A DNA stretch of 35,483 bases from Rhizobiales bacterium CCH3-A5 (GTDB lineage Bacteria; Pseudomonadota; Alphaproteobacteria; Rhizobiales; Beijerinckiaceae). Location: positions 1 to 35,483 of the forward strand of contig LSIB01000022.1 in assembly GCA_001556025.1 (NCBI GenBank), read 5' to 3'. This document shows, piece by piece, positions 8,101-15,775 of the stretch. The notes below the pieces were generated by a model, which saw only the letters and a program-made list of their open reading frames with translations, was not told where the DNA came from and searched no databases. The translations under genes were made by a program, and so were the position numbers. Each line of letters starts with the position of its first letter. Position 1 is the stretch's first letter.

Positions 8101-10267
8101 GCGCGCCGAGACGAGCGGTGATGTCGGAGGGACCGAGATCGGCCGGCTGGACCGCGACCAGGGCGCGGACATTGCGCTCGAATGCGGGGTCGAGCGCTGC
8201 CGCGGCTTCGGCAACCTTCAGCTTGTCGCGCACCGGCCCCGACAGATAGGCGTCCGCCATCAGCCAGGTGCCGTCGGCCGGATTCCGGAAGATCGCGTCG
8301 CCCAGCTTGACGATGACGTTGGCGACATCCCGATGGAGAAGCTCGGCAATGTGCTCGAGATCGACGCGGCCGCGCTCGTTCAGGACGACGGCAAGCGCGT
8401 CGGCAGCCGAAGTAATAACGGGCGCGGCAAGCGGCGCGATGACGCGCTCGCTGAAGAGAGGACCGGGCTTTGCCGTGTCGGTATCGAGGTCGTAATCCTC
8501 GATCGAGGCGACGAGCCAGCAATCGGGATCGTCAAGGAATGGCTGCAGGTTCGGACGGCGATGGGTTTCGCGGACCTCGCCCGTTGACTCGTCCTGAGAG
8601 ATCGAGACCGTCGTGTGGTTGATCGGCCCGAAGTCGCGCAAAAAGCTCGACCAGGCGATGCGCATGCGAACCTGCTCATCCTTCCAGGGCCGGTCCTGTT
8701 CCTGGCAGCTGAGGACCTCGCGCATGGCGTCACGGATCGGGATCAGCTTCTGGATGATCCGGACGTGCTTTTCCGGGACGCCCTCGGCGCTCCGCCCTTT
8801 TCGAACCTTCACCGCGACGGGCTGGCCGTCTACGAGCTGCATCAGCCCGCGGCGTGTGTCGACGAAGTAACTGCCCTCGCGGATGCGCGTCTCGTGCGGG
8901 AGAACGAGATCAACGTCCGACGCTTCCCCGTCGTCGAGATCGACCGCTTCCGGCTCGCCGTCATAGAGGCTCTCCGGGAGGAGACGGATGGCGGCGTTCA
9001 ACGCGGCGTCGAGCGCGACGTCGGGCTGGGGCAGACAGGTATAGGCCTCGCCGAACGGCCCTGTGGTGAGGGCGTGCGTGCCAAGCACGAAGCCGGGATT
9101 GCGCACGAACCAGCGATTGACGCGGATCGCACCCTCGTCTGCCGTGGCGGCCCGCACCTCCTCGATATCGACCCATGCGAGCTCGCCTTGCGGCTCGCCC
9201 AGCTTCCGCTTCCTGAAGAACAGGATGTCGACGACGACGTCCGTCCCGGCGTCGGCGCGGAAGCTGCCTTGCGGCAGCCGAATCGCAGCGACCAGATCGG
9301 CAACTTTCGCGATCTTCTCGCGCGCTGACGCGTCCACCTTGTCCATCGTGCCATGTGAGGTGACGAAGGCCGCCAGCCCGCCAGGCTTCAACAAATCGAT
9401 CGAGCGCGCGATGAAGTAGTCGTGCAGCCGCAAGCCCATCGAACGATAGGCGCGGTCGGAGCGGACCATGCGATCGGAAAACGGCGGGTTGCCGATGGCG
9501 AGGTCGAAGTTCGAAGGTAGCTCGGTTCGGGCAAAGTCGCCGGCGAGGATGCGAGCGCGCGGCTGCAGCAGCCGGGCGATGCGCGCCGTCGTCGGATCAA
9601 GCTCGACGCCGGTGACGTGGGCGCAATCGCGAAAGGCTTCCGGCATGAGTGCCGCGAACAGCCCGGTTCCGATGCCAGGTTCGAGCAAGCGGCCACCGCG
9701 CCAGCCGAGCCGCCGCAGGCCGGCCCAGATTGCCCGGACGATGAACTCCGGCGTGAAATGAGCGTACTGCGTGCAGCGCGCCAACGAAGCGTAATCGGCG
9801 TCGCTGACCGCATCCTGCAGCGCGCCGCCGATCGTCTCCCAGCCCTTCCGGAATGTCGTTTCGCCCGGCCGCAGGAAGACGCCATTGGCGAGGTCGGAGG
9901 CGCCGAATCCTGTGAAGCGGATCAGCCTGCGCTGTTCGTCCAGCGTCGCCGGCCGCTGCTCAACTTCGATTTGCGATGCGATCCGGATCGCAGCAATGCT
10001 GTCGCGGGCACGATCCTTCCAGTTCGCAGCCAAACCGCGATTGTCCTCAAGGACGAAGTTGGCCCGACCAAGCGTTGAAAGCCGCGGCCCCGACGGAACG
10101 ATCCGTTGCGCCGGCGTCGGCGGCGTGGGCTCCGGGTCATCGTCGTCATTGGCTACGACGTCGCCGGCGAAGGCCGTCACGCCGAGGCTCAGGCCCGATG
10201 AGAGCGCGGTGTCGTTGAAGAGGTCGATGGTGAAGGGATCAAGAGACAAGTGGTGATCGTGAGCCAT
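5165..10267 (-). CDS. giant N6-adenine methylase / SNF2-type helicase fusion protein
   Basis: A 1700-residue protein. Residues of about 165-330 form a DNA methylase domain: AHFTPEF, motif I LLEPGIGTG (195-203) and the catalytic NPPF (260-263) of adenine-N6 methylases. Residues of about 870-1470 form an SF2 helicase with HAVGAGKT (near 895), DEAQEF (near 1052), SGTPITN (near 1105) and QREGRIVRQGN (near 1400). A coiled-coil tail (1500-1690) follows. Such methylase-helicase fusions are common on plasmids and phages; phage P1 DarB is a functional analogue that protects DNA from restriction. The start is the ATG at 10267, with AGGAG eight bases upstream. It sits directly upstream of the parB-like gene on the same strand. 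Whether methylation or antirestriction is its real job is not shown by sequence. Confidence 0.9.
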   Translation of the reverse strand: MAHDHHLSLDPFTIDLFNDTALSSGLSLGVTAFAGDVVANDDDDPEPTPPTPAQRIVPSGPRLSTLGRANFVLEDNRGLAANWKDRARDSIAAIRIASQIEVEQRPATLDEQRRLIRFTGFGASDLANGVFLRPGETTFRKGWETIGGALQDAVSDADYASLARCTQYAHFTPEFIVRAIWAGLRRLGWRGGRLLEPGIGTGLFAALMPEAFRDCAHVTGVELDPTTARIARLLQPRARILAGDFARTELPSNFDLAIGNPPFSDRMVRSDRAYRSMGLRLHDYFIARSIDLLKPGGLAAFVTSHGTMDKVDASAREKIAKVADLVAAIRLPQGSFRADAGTDVVVDILFFRKRKLGEPQGELAWVDIEEVRAATADEGAIRVNRWFVRNPGFVLGTHALTTGPFGEAYTCLPQPDVALDAALNAAIRLLPESLYDGEPEAVDLDDGEASDVDLVLPHETRIREGSYFVDTRRGLMQLVDGQPVAVKVRKGRSAEGVPEKHVRIIQKLIPIRDAMREVLSCQEQDRPWKDEQVRMRIAWSSFLRDFGPINHTTVSISQDESTGEVRETHRRPNLQPFLDDPDCWLVASIEDYDLDTDTAKPGPLFSERVIAPLAAPVITSAADALAVVLNERGRVDLEHIAELLHRDVANVIVKLGDAIFRNPADGTWLMADAYLSGPVRDKLKVAEAAAALDPAFERNVRALVAVQPADLGPSDITARLGAPWIPAADVVAFVKEAMGAEITIRHMPELASWTVDARQLAWLAAGTSDWGTGRRHAGELLTDALNSRIPQIFDTVKEGGSERRVLNVVDTEAAKEKLHKIKTAFQTWVWSDPARTDRLARVYNDRFNNIAPRAFDGSHLNLPGASGAFTLYPHQKRGIWRIIATGSTYLAHAVGAGKTMTFAAAVMEQRRLGLIAKAMLVVPGHCLAQVAREFLALYPNARILVADESNFTKEKRHRFLSRAATATWDAIIITHSAFRFIDVPSAFEQQMIQDELELYETLLTKVVSDDRVSRKRLERLKEGLKERLEALSTRKDDLLTISELGIDQIIVDEAQEFRKLSFATNMSTLKGVDPNGSQRAWDLYVKSRFVETKNPGRALVLASGTPITNTLGEMFSVQRLMDHAALRERGLHEFDAWASTFGDTTTELELQPSGKYKPVSRFASFVNVPELIAMFRSFADVVLPDDLRRYVKVPAISTGRRQILTAKPTSAFKSYQRLLDERIKAIEMRDRPPEPGDDILLSVITDGRHAAIDLRLVDPDNNNEAENKLNLLIGNALRIWRETTDATYVRPDGKPFEATGAAQMIFSDLGTISVEKSRGFSAYRWIRDELVRRDVPVSEIAFMQDFKKSEAKQRLFGDVRAGRVRFLIGSSETMGTGVNAQLRLKALHHLDVPWLPSQIEQREGRIVRQGNQHDEVDIFAYATQGSLDATMWQNNERKARFIAAALSGDTSIRRLEDLGEGQASQFAMAKAIASGDQRLMQKAGLEAEIARLERLRAAHQDDQFAVRRQLRDAERDSAVSTRRIDEIGRDIERLVPTTGDAFAMTVAGSPYRERKEAGRALLREILTLVQMRHEGEVVIAMIGGFELEFSGERGGRDGYRYETMLLRTGAEHEIDLPVTVTPLGAVSRLEHALGDLEGERERYRQRLAEAQRRLASYRSREDGTFAFGEELAEKRRQLVEIETALASDTDGPDAMPAVAA

Positions 10268-10379
10268 GGCGAATTCTCCTGAGTTCGGGCGCGCGCCGTC
10301 GTTCTCGCCAGATCAGGTCCGACGAGAGTTGCGATGGTCGCGGGACGATGGATTTGTGGCGGGTGGTCAGCCCGGCGAA

Positions 10380-10775
10380 TCAGCGCCGGACGAGGGCGAG
10401 CGACAGGGCGTTGTCGGTCATCGCGATCGTGAGGTGCGTCGCGGTCGGTGCTGCGTCGATCAGCTTCGCGAGCACTGCGGCATCGAAAAACTCAACGCCG
10501 TCATCGCCGCCAAAGTGTTGGCGCTTGTAATGCCAGTAGTCGGGGTTGGTCTTGGGATCGCACTCCTGGGCGTAGACCACGAGCGGTCTCTGATCCTCGG
10601 CGAACTTGCCGTTGGACATGATGTAGACGCCCTCGTCGCCGACCAGCCAGAGTCCGGGCCGCTCGTTTTGGCCGGGGGCGAGACCATGAGGATTGCGAAA
10701 GCCGCCATTGAGGACGGCGTCGATCCGTCCGCGCGTGATGACGGCGCGGACATCCGTGACGCAAAAGCTGAACAT
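10380..10775 (-). CDS. DUF3085 domain-containing protein
   Basis: A 131-residue protein with the features I associate with DUF3085: GLWLVGDEGVYIMSNG in the middle, VVYAQECDP, then an HFGGDDGVEF motif near the C-terminus. The family occurs on rhizobial and other alphaproteobacterial plasmids; its function is unknown. The ATG at 10775 has only a weak purine-rich site upstream and lies 12 bases after the stop of the DUF1419 gene. Translation therefore probably depends on ribosomes finishing that gene, and the two form a short operon. The methylase-helicase gene starts about 110 bases further on. Confidence 0.85.
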   Translation of the reverse strand: MFSFCVTDVRAVITRGRIDAVLNGGFRNPHGLAPGQNERPGLWLVGDEGVYIMSNGKFAEDQRPLVVYAQECDPKTNPDYWHYKRQHFGGDDGVEFFDAAVLAKLIDAAPTATHLTIAMTDNALSLALVRR

Positions 10776-10787
10776 CGTCGCCGACCG

Positions 10788-11390
10788 TCACGCCGCGATC
10801 GCGTCGGGCAGATAGCGCAGATGCACGGGGAGCTTTTCGCTGATCTCCGCGTCCGTCAGGCCGTCGAGAAGTTTTGACGTCGTCCCGTGCCGGCCGCCAT
10901 AGACGGTAATTGTGCGCTTATCCCGATCGGGCGCGGGCCAGCGCTCGCCGGCATAGCCGCGATAATCGTCATGGGTGCTCGACCAGATGTGCTCCAGACG
11001 CTCCTGCCGCGTCATCGCCCGCACCGGCCGGGTTTCGCGCTCGACGATCGCCTCGCGCATGCGCCTGCCAGAAGTGATATCGGCGAGATCGCAATAACCG
11101 TGAAAATACCGGGCCCGGCCGTCGATCCACAAGGTGAAGAAGACGCTCGTGACGGAACGGGTCAAAAACTCGCGCAGCGCGAACATATCGACCGCCAGGA
11201 TGACTGGCGGCAGGGCCTCGAACATATAGTCGTGCGCCGCCTGGCCGATCTCGAACCATTCGCCGGCGTAAAGCGAGCCGGCGTCACCCTGGCCGCGATC
11301 GGGCCGCTGCGCGTGGCGGTCGAACATCGCAAACATCTGCCGCCGGTCGGCGATACCCTGAAACACTTTTCGGATCGGGGAGAGGGTCAT
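10788..11390 (-). CDS. DUF1419 domain-containing protein
   Basis: A 200-residue protein. It matches my memory of DUF1419 over most of its length: MFDRHAQRPDRGQGD, SLYAGEWFEI, HDYMFEALPP, a FLTRSVTSVFFTLWIDG stretch, and PVRAMTRQERLEHIWSST near residue 130. The family is almost confined to Hyphomicrobiales plasmids and integrative elements and has no known activity. The start is the ATG at 11390, with AGGAG seven bases upstream; a small GGTCT-GACG-AGACC hairpin lies just before that site. It is followed after 12 bases by the DUF3085 gene, so the two are likely co-transcribed. Confidence 0.85.
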   Translation of the reverse strand: MTLSPIRKVFQGIADRRQMFAMFDRHAQRPDRGQGDAGSLYAGEWFEIGQAAHDYMFEALPPVILAVDMFALREFLTRSVTSVFFTLWIDGRARYFHGYCDLADITSGRRMREAIVERETRPVRAMTRQERLEHIWSSTHDDYRGYAGERWPAPDRDKRTITVYGGRHGTTSKLLDGLTDAEISEKLPVHLRYLPDAIAA

Positions 11391-11531
11391 GAACTGGCTC
11401 CTGTGGTCTCGTCAGACCGGAGCGCGGCTCATCCTCGCGACATCGCCATCATCTTCGGCTCTTCCTGACCCCTCCCCCGCGGCCGCCTCGCCGTTCGGAC
11501 GGGTCAAGGGCCGGCGCAGCCGGGCGAAGCG

Positions 11532-12491
11532 TCACCCTTGATGCGGCCGGCGGGCATGCGGCAGATATCTCTTCCCATTCCTCCTTTCTTGCTCCTCCCT
11601 CGCCTTCTCCTTTAAGGCGTCGTTCCAGTCGTCGGCCGGCGGCGTCAGGCGAAACCAGTCGCAATCCGTTGCCTCGGCGATCTCGCGCAACCGCCCTGCA
11701 AAAACCTCGCCCTGGCTGTTGGCGTCCGTCGCCGCGATGAGCTGGGCGCCGGGACGCGCGGCCAGCGTTCGCACCGCCGCATCTGTCGCCGGTGACCAGC
11801 CGCCGCCAGTGCTGAGGTAGAGGCTCCCATCCCGTAGCCCCTCGAGCGCTGCAAGGCTCATGGCATCGATCGCCGCCTCGGTGATGCAAAGCCTCAAGGC
11901 GTCGTGCGCTCCCAGTCCGAACAGCACCTTTGCCCCGCCGGTGGAAAACCCGCGCCATCGCGGACCGCGCTCTTCCCATCCGCTGACAGTGCCGCCGTCG
12001 TCGACATGGGCGGCCCACACGCTGCCATGCGGGCCTTCCCGCAGTCGTGCCTGACGGATCGCGGCGCGCAGCACGCTTTCAGGGAGATGGCGTTCGTGAC
12101 GCAGGTAGCGCCAGGTGGGGGAGCCCGGTCGAAGGGCTCGCCGGGCGCGCCAGCGTTCGGCAAGAGAGACATCCGGCCTCTGCGTGCGCGGTCTCTGCCA
12201 CGCAAGTTCCGCCGGTCGGAACCCGACCAGTCCGGCCGCACGCACAAGCCCTTCGGTGAAGGCGACGCCGTCCAGATGCTGGATCAGCGTGAAGACATCG
12301 CCCTTGGCGTCCGAAAGCGGATCGAACCAGCCTCGTCCGTCATGGATCACGATGATGATGTCGCTGCCGCGGCGGTGCTTGACGGCGCGTCGCGTGCTCT
12401 CCTTCAGATCGATGGCGAAGCCGGCTTTCTCCAGCACCACCGCGCACAGCACGCGCCCCTTCAGTTCTTCGAGTTCTCGTTGCTCCATCAT
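11532..12491 (-). CDS. DUF3991 / Toprim domain protein (primase-like)
   Basis: A 319-residue protein. The N-terminal region (residues 1-75) includes GRGWFDPLSDAKGDVFTLIQHL, a DNA-primase-like substrate-binding segment. DUF3991 follows (about 75-150: RARRALRPGSPTWRYLRHERHLPESVL). The C-terminal Toprim domain has ITEAAIDAMSLAAL, carrying the conserved glutamate, and ATDANSQGE as the Asp-rich motif (the DxN form replaces the usual DxD). Related plasmid proteins are thought to act in replication or single-strand processing during transfer. The zinc finger of true primases is absent. The start is one of two adjacent ATGs (12491 or 12488) behind GGGAG. The frame upstream to 12674 overlaps a structured leader and is not believed. 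Confidence 0.85.
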   Translation of the reverse strand: MMEQRELEELKGRVLCAVVLEKAGFAIDLKESTRRAVKHRRGSDIIIVIHDGRGWFDPLSDAKGDVFTLIQHLDGVAFTEGLVRAAGLVGFRPAELAWQRPRTQRPDVSLAERWRARRALRPGSPTWRYLRHERHLPESVLRAAIRQARLREGPHGSVWAAHVDDGGTVSGWEERGPRWRGFSTGGAKVLFGLGAHDALRLCITEAAIDAMSLAALEGLRDGSLYLSTGGGWSPATDAAVRTLAARPGAQLIAATDANSQGEVFAGRLREIAEATDCDWFRLTPPADDWNDALKEKAREEQERRNGKRYLPHARRPHQG

Positions 12492-12564
12492 CTCTCCCGG
12501 CGCCTTACGTCCGGCCTTTCCTGCTGCGTCATCCCTCCCGCATATCTCGCGGGTCCAAGCCCAA

Positions 12565-12583
12565 GCGCCGCGAAGAGCGGCGC
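12565..12583 (-). other. GC-rich hairpin in the Toprim gene leader
   Basis: GCGCCGC and GCGGCGC pair perfectly around a GAAGA loop, between the 61-residue gene and the Toprim gene. There is no U-run, so it is more likely a leader structure than a terminator. Confidence 0.4.
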
Positions 12584-12685
12584 CTGCAAGGGCGCGGATC
12601 GACGAACGACGGGATGTCGAGATCGATCGTCCGCGGCACAGCCTCCCTTGCGGGCGACTGCTCGCCAGCGGCACCAGTGGTCAGC

Positions 12686-12871
12686 TCAATGAGCCGGCTG
12701 GCGCTCGTGGGGGTCGAATTCGTGAACGACATGCAGATCGTCTGCGTCGTCGATTTCGTCGCTCGGCAGCACTCCGTAGGCGCCATCGATCTGGAAAACC
12801 GTGACCGCGACCATCAGCGTGCGGGCGAGTGCGAAGGCGTGGCTTTGGGCAAGGACAAGATCGTTCGACAT
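12686..12871 (-). CDS. small conserved plasmid protein, 61 residues
   Basis: The start is the ATG at 12871 (MSNDLVLAQSHAF), with GGAG eight bases upstream. The sequence AFALARTLMVAVTVFQIDGAYG, followed by an acidic tail (DEIDDADDLHVVHEFDP), looks like the small proteins found beside Toprim/DUF1419 genes on rhizobial replicons. No function is known. The hydrophobic stretch at about residues 12-30 is short and contains Arg, so it is more likely an amphipathic helix than a membrane anchor. A perfect hairpin at 12889-12908 lies just upstream. Longer frames here (to 13036) are Arg/Pro-rich and are rejected. Confidence 0.65.
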   Translation of the reverse strand: MSNDLVLAQSHAFALARTLMVAVTVFQIDGAYGVLPSDEIDDADDLHVVHEFDPHERQPAH

Positions 12872-12888
12872 CGTGAGGCTCCATCCGG

Positions 12889-12908
12889 GAGCGGGGCAAT
12901 TCCCGCTC
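12889..12908 (-). promoter_or_regulatory. leader hairpin upstream of the 61-residue gene
   Basis: GAGCGGG and CCCGCTC form a perfect 7-bp stem with a 6-base loop, ending 17 bases before the start codon and close to its ribosome-binding site. It resembles the other leader hairpins in this backbone. Confidence 0.4.
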
Positions 12909-13528
12909 GATGGCTCCTCGAAGGGCCGGGGCCGGTCGCGATCACCGCGAAGGCAAAGCCGCAGCGGCGGCACGCTCGCGTAGCCGACCCCTTGTGGGTT
13001 GATCGTGGAAGATCCGGAACCGGACCAGGATGCCATCGCAATAGAGCGGGATTGCGCTGCTCACGGTGGACCTGGCTTTATGGCAACGACGCTCTTCGCC
13101 GAAAAACACCCTGTCGCCGCATGACGATTACCTGGACCTTCGCGAGATTCATCTTCGCGTGCGTCGGGATTCGCGCGACCTCCGCCGCAACCTTTTCCGG
13201 TGCAGGAATTCGCCCGTCAGACCATCGGCCCGCGCGCGGGCTGCCCGTCTCTGCGCAGCGCAGAAGGCGCTAAATTCGTCGACCTGGCCGAGTTCATGGA
13301 CATCGGCTTGCCATCGTCCGCCGGATAGCGCCGCCTCTACACCCCGCGTCAGGGATGGACGCCCGCATGGGTGAAGGCCCGCAAGGGCTTCAGCTTCGCC
13401 GACAGCCCGGCCCGCAGGGAGACGCCATCTCAGCCCTTCAACTCAGCAGGATAGCCGGCCCGGCTACTTTGAAATATAAGCTATTTGTCAATTTTAGTTT
13501 GACATCAGGGCGACGGCCAGAAGCGGTT
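12909..13528. other. gene-poor boundary region between backbone and defence island
   Basis: About 620 bases without a supported gene. On the plus strand, about 13272-13430, there is a protein-like stretch (KFVDLAEFMDIGLPSS, a stop, then RRLYTPRQGWTPAWVKARKG) that may be the decayed end of a lost gene. I could not name it. From 13465 to 13510 the base composition shifts to AT-rich, marking the switch from backbone to cargo. No terminal repeats or integrase genes were seen. Confidence 0.4.
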
Positions 13529-13569
13529 CTGGCAATTACTTTGAATGTATGCCATAATGTCCATTATGG
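13529..13569 (+). promoter_or_regulatory. AbiEi promoter with operator-like inverted repeat
   Basis: CTGGCA at 13529-13534 and CATAAT at 13553-13558 (18-base spacing) are a plausible -35/-10 pair. A perfect inverted repeat, CCATAAT-GTCC-ATTATGG (13552-13569), covers the -10 box and the ATG at 13566. AbiEi antitoxins are known to repress their own promoters by binding inverted repeats, so this is a good operator candidate. There is no ribosome-binding site, so the mRNA may be leaderless. Confidence 0.55.
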
Positions 13570-14411
13570 ATGGACAAAGTGCGTCGAAGCTAAAGAACCT
13601 CCTCCAGGCCATCCCGCCGGGTTTCCTGGTGGATATGGCCTGGATGACGCGCCACGCCATCTCGCGACAATCGGTTTCCGCCTATGTGAAGCAGGGCTGG
13701 CTGGAGCGGGTGAGACAAGGCCTCTACCGCCGCCCCTTTACCGCCGGCGTAAGTCGAGAAGCCGCCTCGGGATGGAAAATCCCATTGCTCTCCGCGCAAT
13801 GGATCATGGGACATCGCTTCCATGTCGGCGGGACAAGCGCCCTCAGCCTTCACGGTCACTCGCACTATCTGCAGTTGGGCGGCGACGCAGCGATCTATCT
13901 CTACGGCTCGGAGATACCGATATGGCTGCTCGAGCTGCAAACCGATGCCCGAGTCATCCGGCGAACCCATGCGCTGTTCGGTGAGCAGCCGACCGGTGTT
14001 GAAGATGGCGAATTCAGCCTGTCCGACGGCCCGGATGCGGAGTTCACCCTCAGCACCTGGCGTTGGCCGATACGGATGTCGTCGGCGGAGCGAGCGATCC
14101 TCGAGGCGCTTGATGAACTGCCAAACAACGAGAGCTTTCACACCCTCGACATGACGTTTGAGAGCCTGGTCAATCTGCGCCCGAAATTGCTGACAACGCT
14201 GCTCGTCCAATGCCAGAGCGTGAAGGTCAAACGCCTGTTCTTCGTCTATGCCGACAAACACGCTCACGCCTGGCGCAAGCATATAGACACGTCGGGAATC
14301 GACATGGGGCGAGGCGATCGAGCTCTCGCAGCACGCGGGCGGCTGCACCCGACCTATCGGATCACCGTGCCGGCCGACCTCTTACCGCAGGAGGCTGCCC
14401 GTGGCGCGTGA
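13566..14411 (+). CDS. AbiEi-family antitoxin (type IV toxin-antitoxin)
   Basis: A 281-residue protein from the ATG at 13566 (MDGQSASKLKNLL). ATGs at 13545 and 13557 are in frame but lie upstream of or inside the predicted -10 box. The N-terminal 65 residues form a winged helix (FLVDMAWMTRHAISRQSVSAYVKQGWLERVRQGLYRRP), which binds the promoter. The rest (about 80-280, with HFHVGGTSALSLHGH and WPIRMSSAERAILEALDEL) is the AbiEi C-terminal antitoxin domain that neutralises the nucleotidyltransferase toxin without direct contact. It overlaps the toxin start by 11 bases. The system aborts phage infection in lactococci and streptococci. The gene looks intact although its toxin is frameshifted. Confidence 0.9.
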   Translation: MDGQSASKLKNLLQAIPPGFLVDMAWMTRHAISRQSVSAYVKQGWLERVRQGLYRRPFTAGVSREAASGWKIPLLSAQWIMGHRFHVGGTSALSLHGHSHYLQLGGDAAIYLYGSEIPIWLLELQTDARVIRRTHALFGEQPTGVEDGEFSLSDGPDAEFTLSTWRWPIRMSSAERAILEALDELPNNESFHTLDMTFESLVNLRPKLLTTLLVQCQSVKVKRLFFVYADKHAHAWRKHIDTSGIDMGRGDRALAARGRLHPTYRITVPADLLPQEAARGA

Positions 14412-15319
14412 GCAATATATGCGGCAGGTCGAACTCCTGGTCCGGACACTGCCCTTCATAGCGCGCCAGGACGTGTTCGCGCTCAAGGGCGGCACCGCCA
14501 TTAATCTCTTCTACCGCGACATGCCCCGACTCTCGGTCGACATCGACCTCACCTATCTTCCGGTCGAGGGTCGTGACGCGACACTTGCCGGCATCGACGC
14601 GGCGCTTGATCGTATCCGCGAGGACCTTCTGCGAAACCTTCGGGGCGTGACGGTCCAGCGGATCGCCGGCGGCGGCAACAACGACACACGCGTGCTGGTC
14701 CGACAGGGAAGCACCGAGGTCAAGATCGAGACTTCGCCCGTCGCGCGTGGGACAGTGCATCCTCCAGAACTGCGGCAGGTCACCGACGCAGTCGCCCACA
14801 CATTCGGCTTTGCCGAGCTGAAGGTCGTCGCCTTCGAGGATCTATTCGGCGGCAAGCTCCATGCTGCGGTCGATCGCCAGCATCCGCGCGATCTGTTCGA
14901 TGTGAAGCTTCTCTATGACAACGAGGGGCTGACCGATGCGCTGTTTCGGACCTTCCTGATCTATGTTGCAAGTTCTGGCCGACCGCCGCACGAGCTTATC
15001 AAGCCATCCCCTTTCCGAGATCGACGACGCCTTTGCCAAGGAGTTCGAGGGTATGACGGTCAGGCCTGTGAGCCTGAGCGAGTTGAAGGACGCGCGCGCG
15101 CGGCTGACCAAAGACCTGCTCGCACGGCTCGATGACAGGGCGATGCGGTTCCTGCTTTCGCTGCATGACGCTGAACCGGATTTCGAGGCAATCGGACTGC
15201 CCCAGGCCGCAAATTTACCGGCGGTTCGCTGGAAGCTGCTCAACCTCGCGAAGTTGAAAGAGCAGAACCCCGTGAAGCACGCCGGGCAACGCCAAGCGAT
15301 AGCGGGAATGTTGTCATAG
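14401..15319 (+). pseudogene. AbiEii-family nucleotidyltransferase toxin, frameshifted
   Basis: The first frame starts with GTG at 14401, behind a GGAGG six bases upstream. It carries the nucleotidyltransferase core: LKGGTAINLF (about residues 28-37), VDIDLTYLP with both catalytic aspartates (47, 49), and FEDLFGGKLHAAVDRQHPRDLFDV later. After HELIKPS the frame runs into unrelated residues and ends at 15135. The correct C-terminus (LSEIDDAFAKEFEGMTV to IAGMLS) continues in the next frame to 15319. Removing one base from the CCCC/TTT run at about 15007-15013 would join them. AbiEii toxins are GTP-binding transferases that arrest growth. The catalytic half is intact, so a truncated active protein, a sequencing error or true decay are all possible. 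Confidence 0.8.
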
Positions 15320-15434
15320 ACACCGGGCCTGGATCATCGATTGGCATGAGTGACATCCTGCGTTCCGGGACATTGGGACCCCCGACAGATATAGAGACGA
15401 TAAGCAGCGAAGCCGATCTCGCGGCGATGAACCC

Positions 15435-15734
15435 CTAACATTTGAATGGCCTGAACGCGCGGGCAAGGGAGCTGGGCGGAGAAACGAACAGCCCGGGCGC
15501 ATCGACCCACAGTTTCGCGACTTGTACGAGCTGCTCGACTTCCGTCCCGGGAAATTGATGCTTCTTCAAGATTTCGGTGCTGAAACGCTTGCTCGAGGGC
15601 TGCCGCCCATCCCCGCCGGCAATCGGATCGATATCGACGTAAAGTCGCTCTGGTCCCTTTCTTCCCTTCAACATCTGCGCATGATTCGTATCGTCATCGA
15701 TCCAAGTGGCGATCTTGTAGCCATTGTATTCCAT
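15435..15734 (-). CDS. hypothetical protein, 99 residues
   Basis: The ATG at 15734 opens a frame with ordinary composition: MEYNGYKIATWIDDDTNHAQM, then GPERLYVDIDPIAGGDGRQP, then a C-terminal helical part. I do not recognise it. The ribosome-binding site is weak (GGAG 13 bases upstream). It starts 41 bases after the stop of the SbcC/YhaN-like gene on the same strand, so it could be the last gene of that operon. It converges on the AbiEii remnant. The frame extends up to 15824 but would overlap the operon gene. A real but undescribed small protein is likely; a chance frame is not excluded. Confidence 0.5.
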   Translation of the reverse strand: MEYNGYKIATWIDDDTNHAQMLKGRKGPERLYVDIDPIAGGDGRQPSSKRFSTEILKKHQFPGTEVEQLVQVAKLWVDAPGLFVSPPSSLARAFRPFKC

Positions 15735-15775
15735 AGTGACGCGGGACTCCGTACCGAAGCGCTTTGAGCGCTGGC

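Noticed and set aside
13545..13565. Upstream start codons for the first AbiEi antitoxin
   Set aside because: ATGs at 13545 and 13557 fall upstream of or inside the predicted -10 box and inverted repeat; conserved protein sequence begins at 13566.
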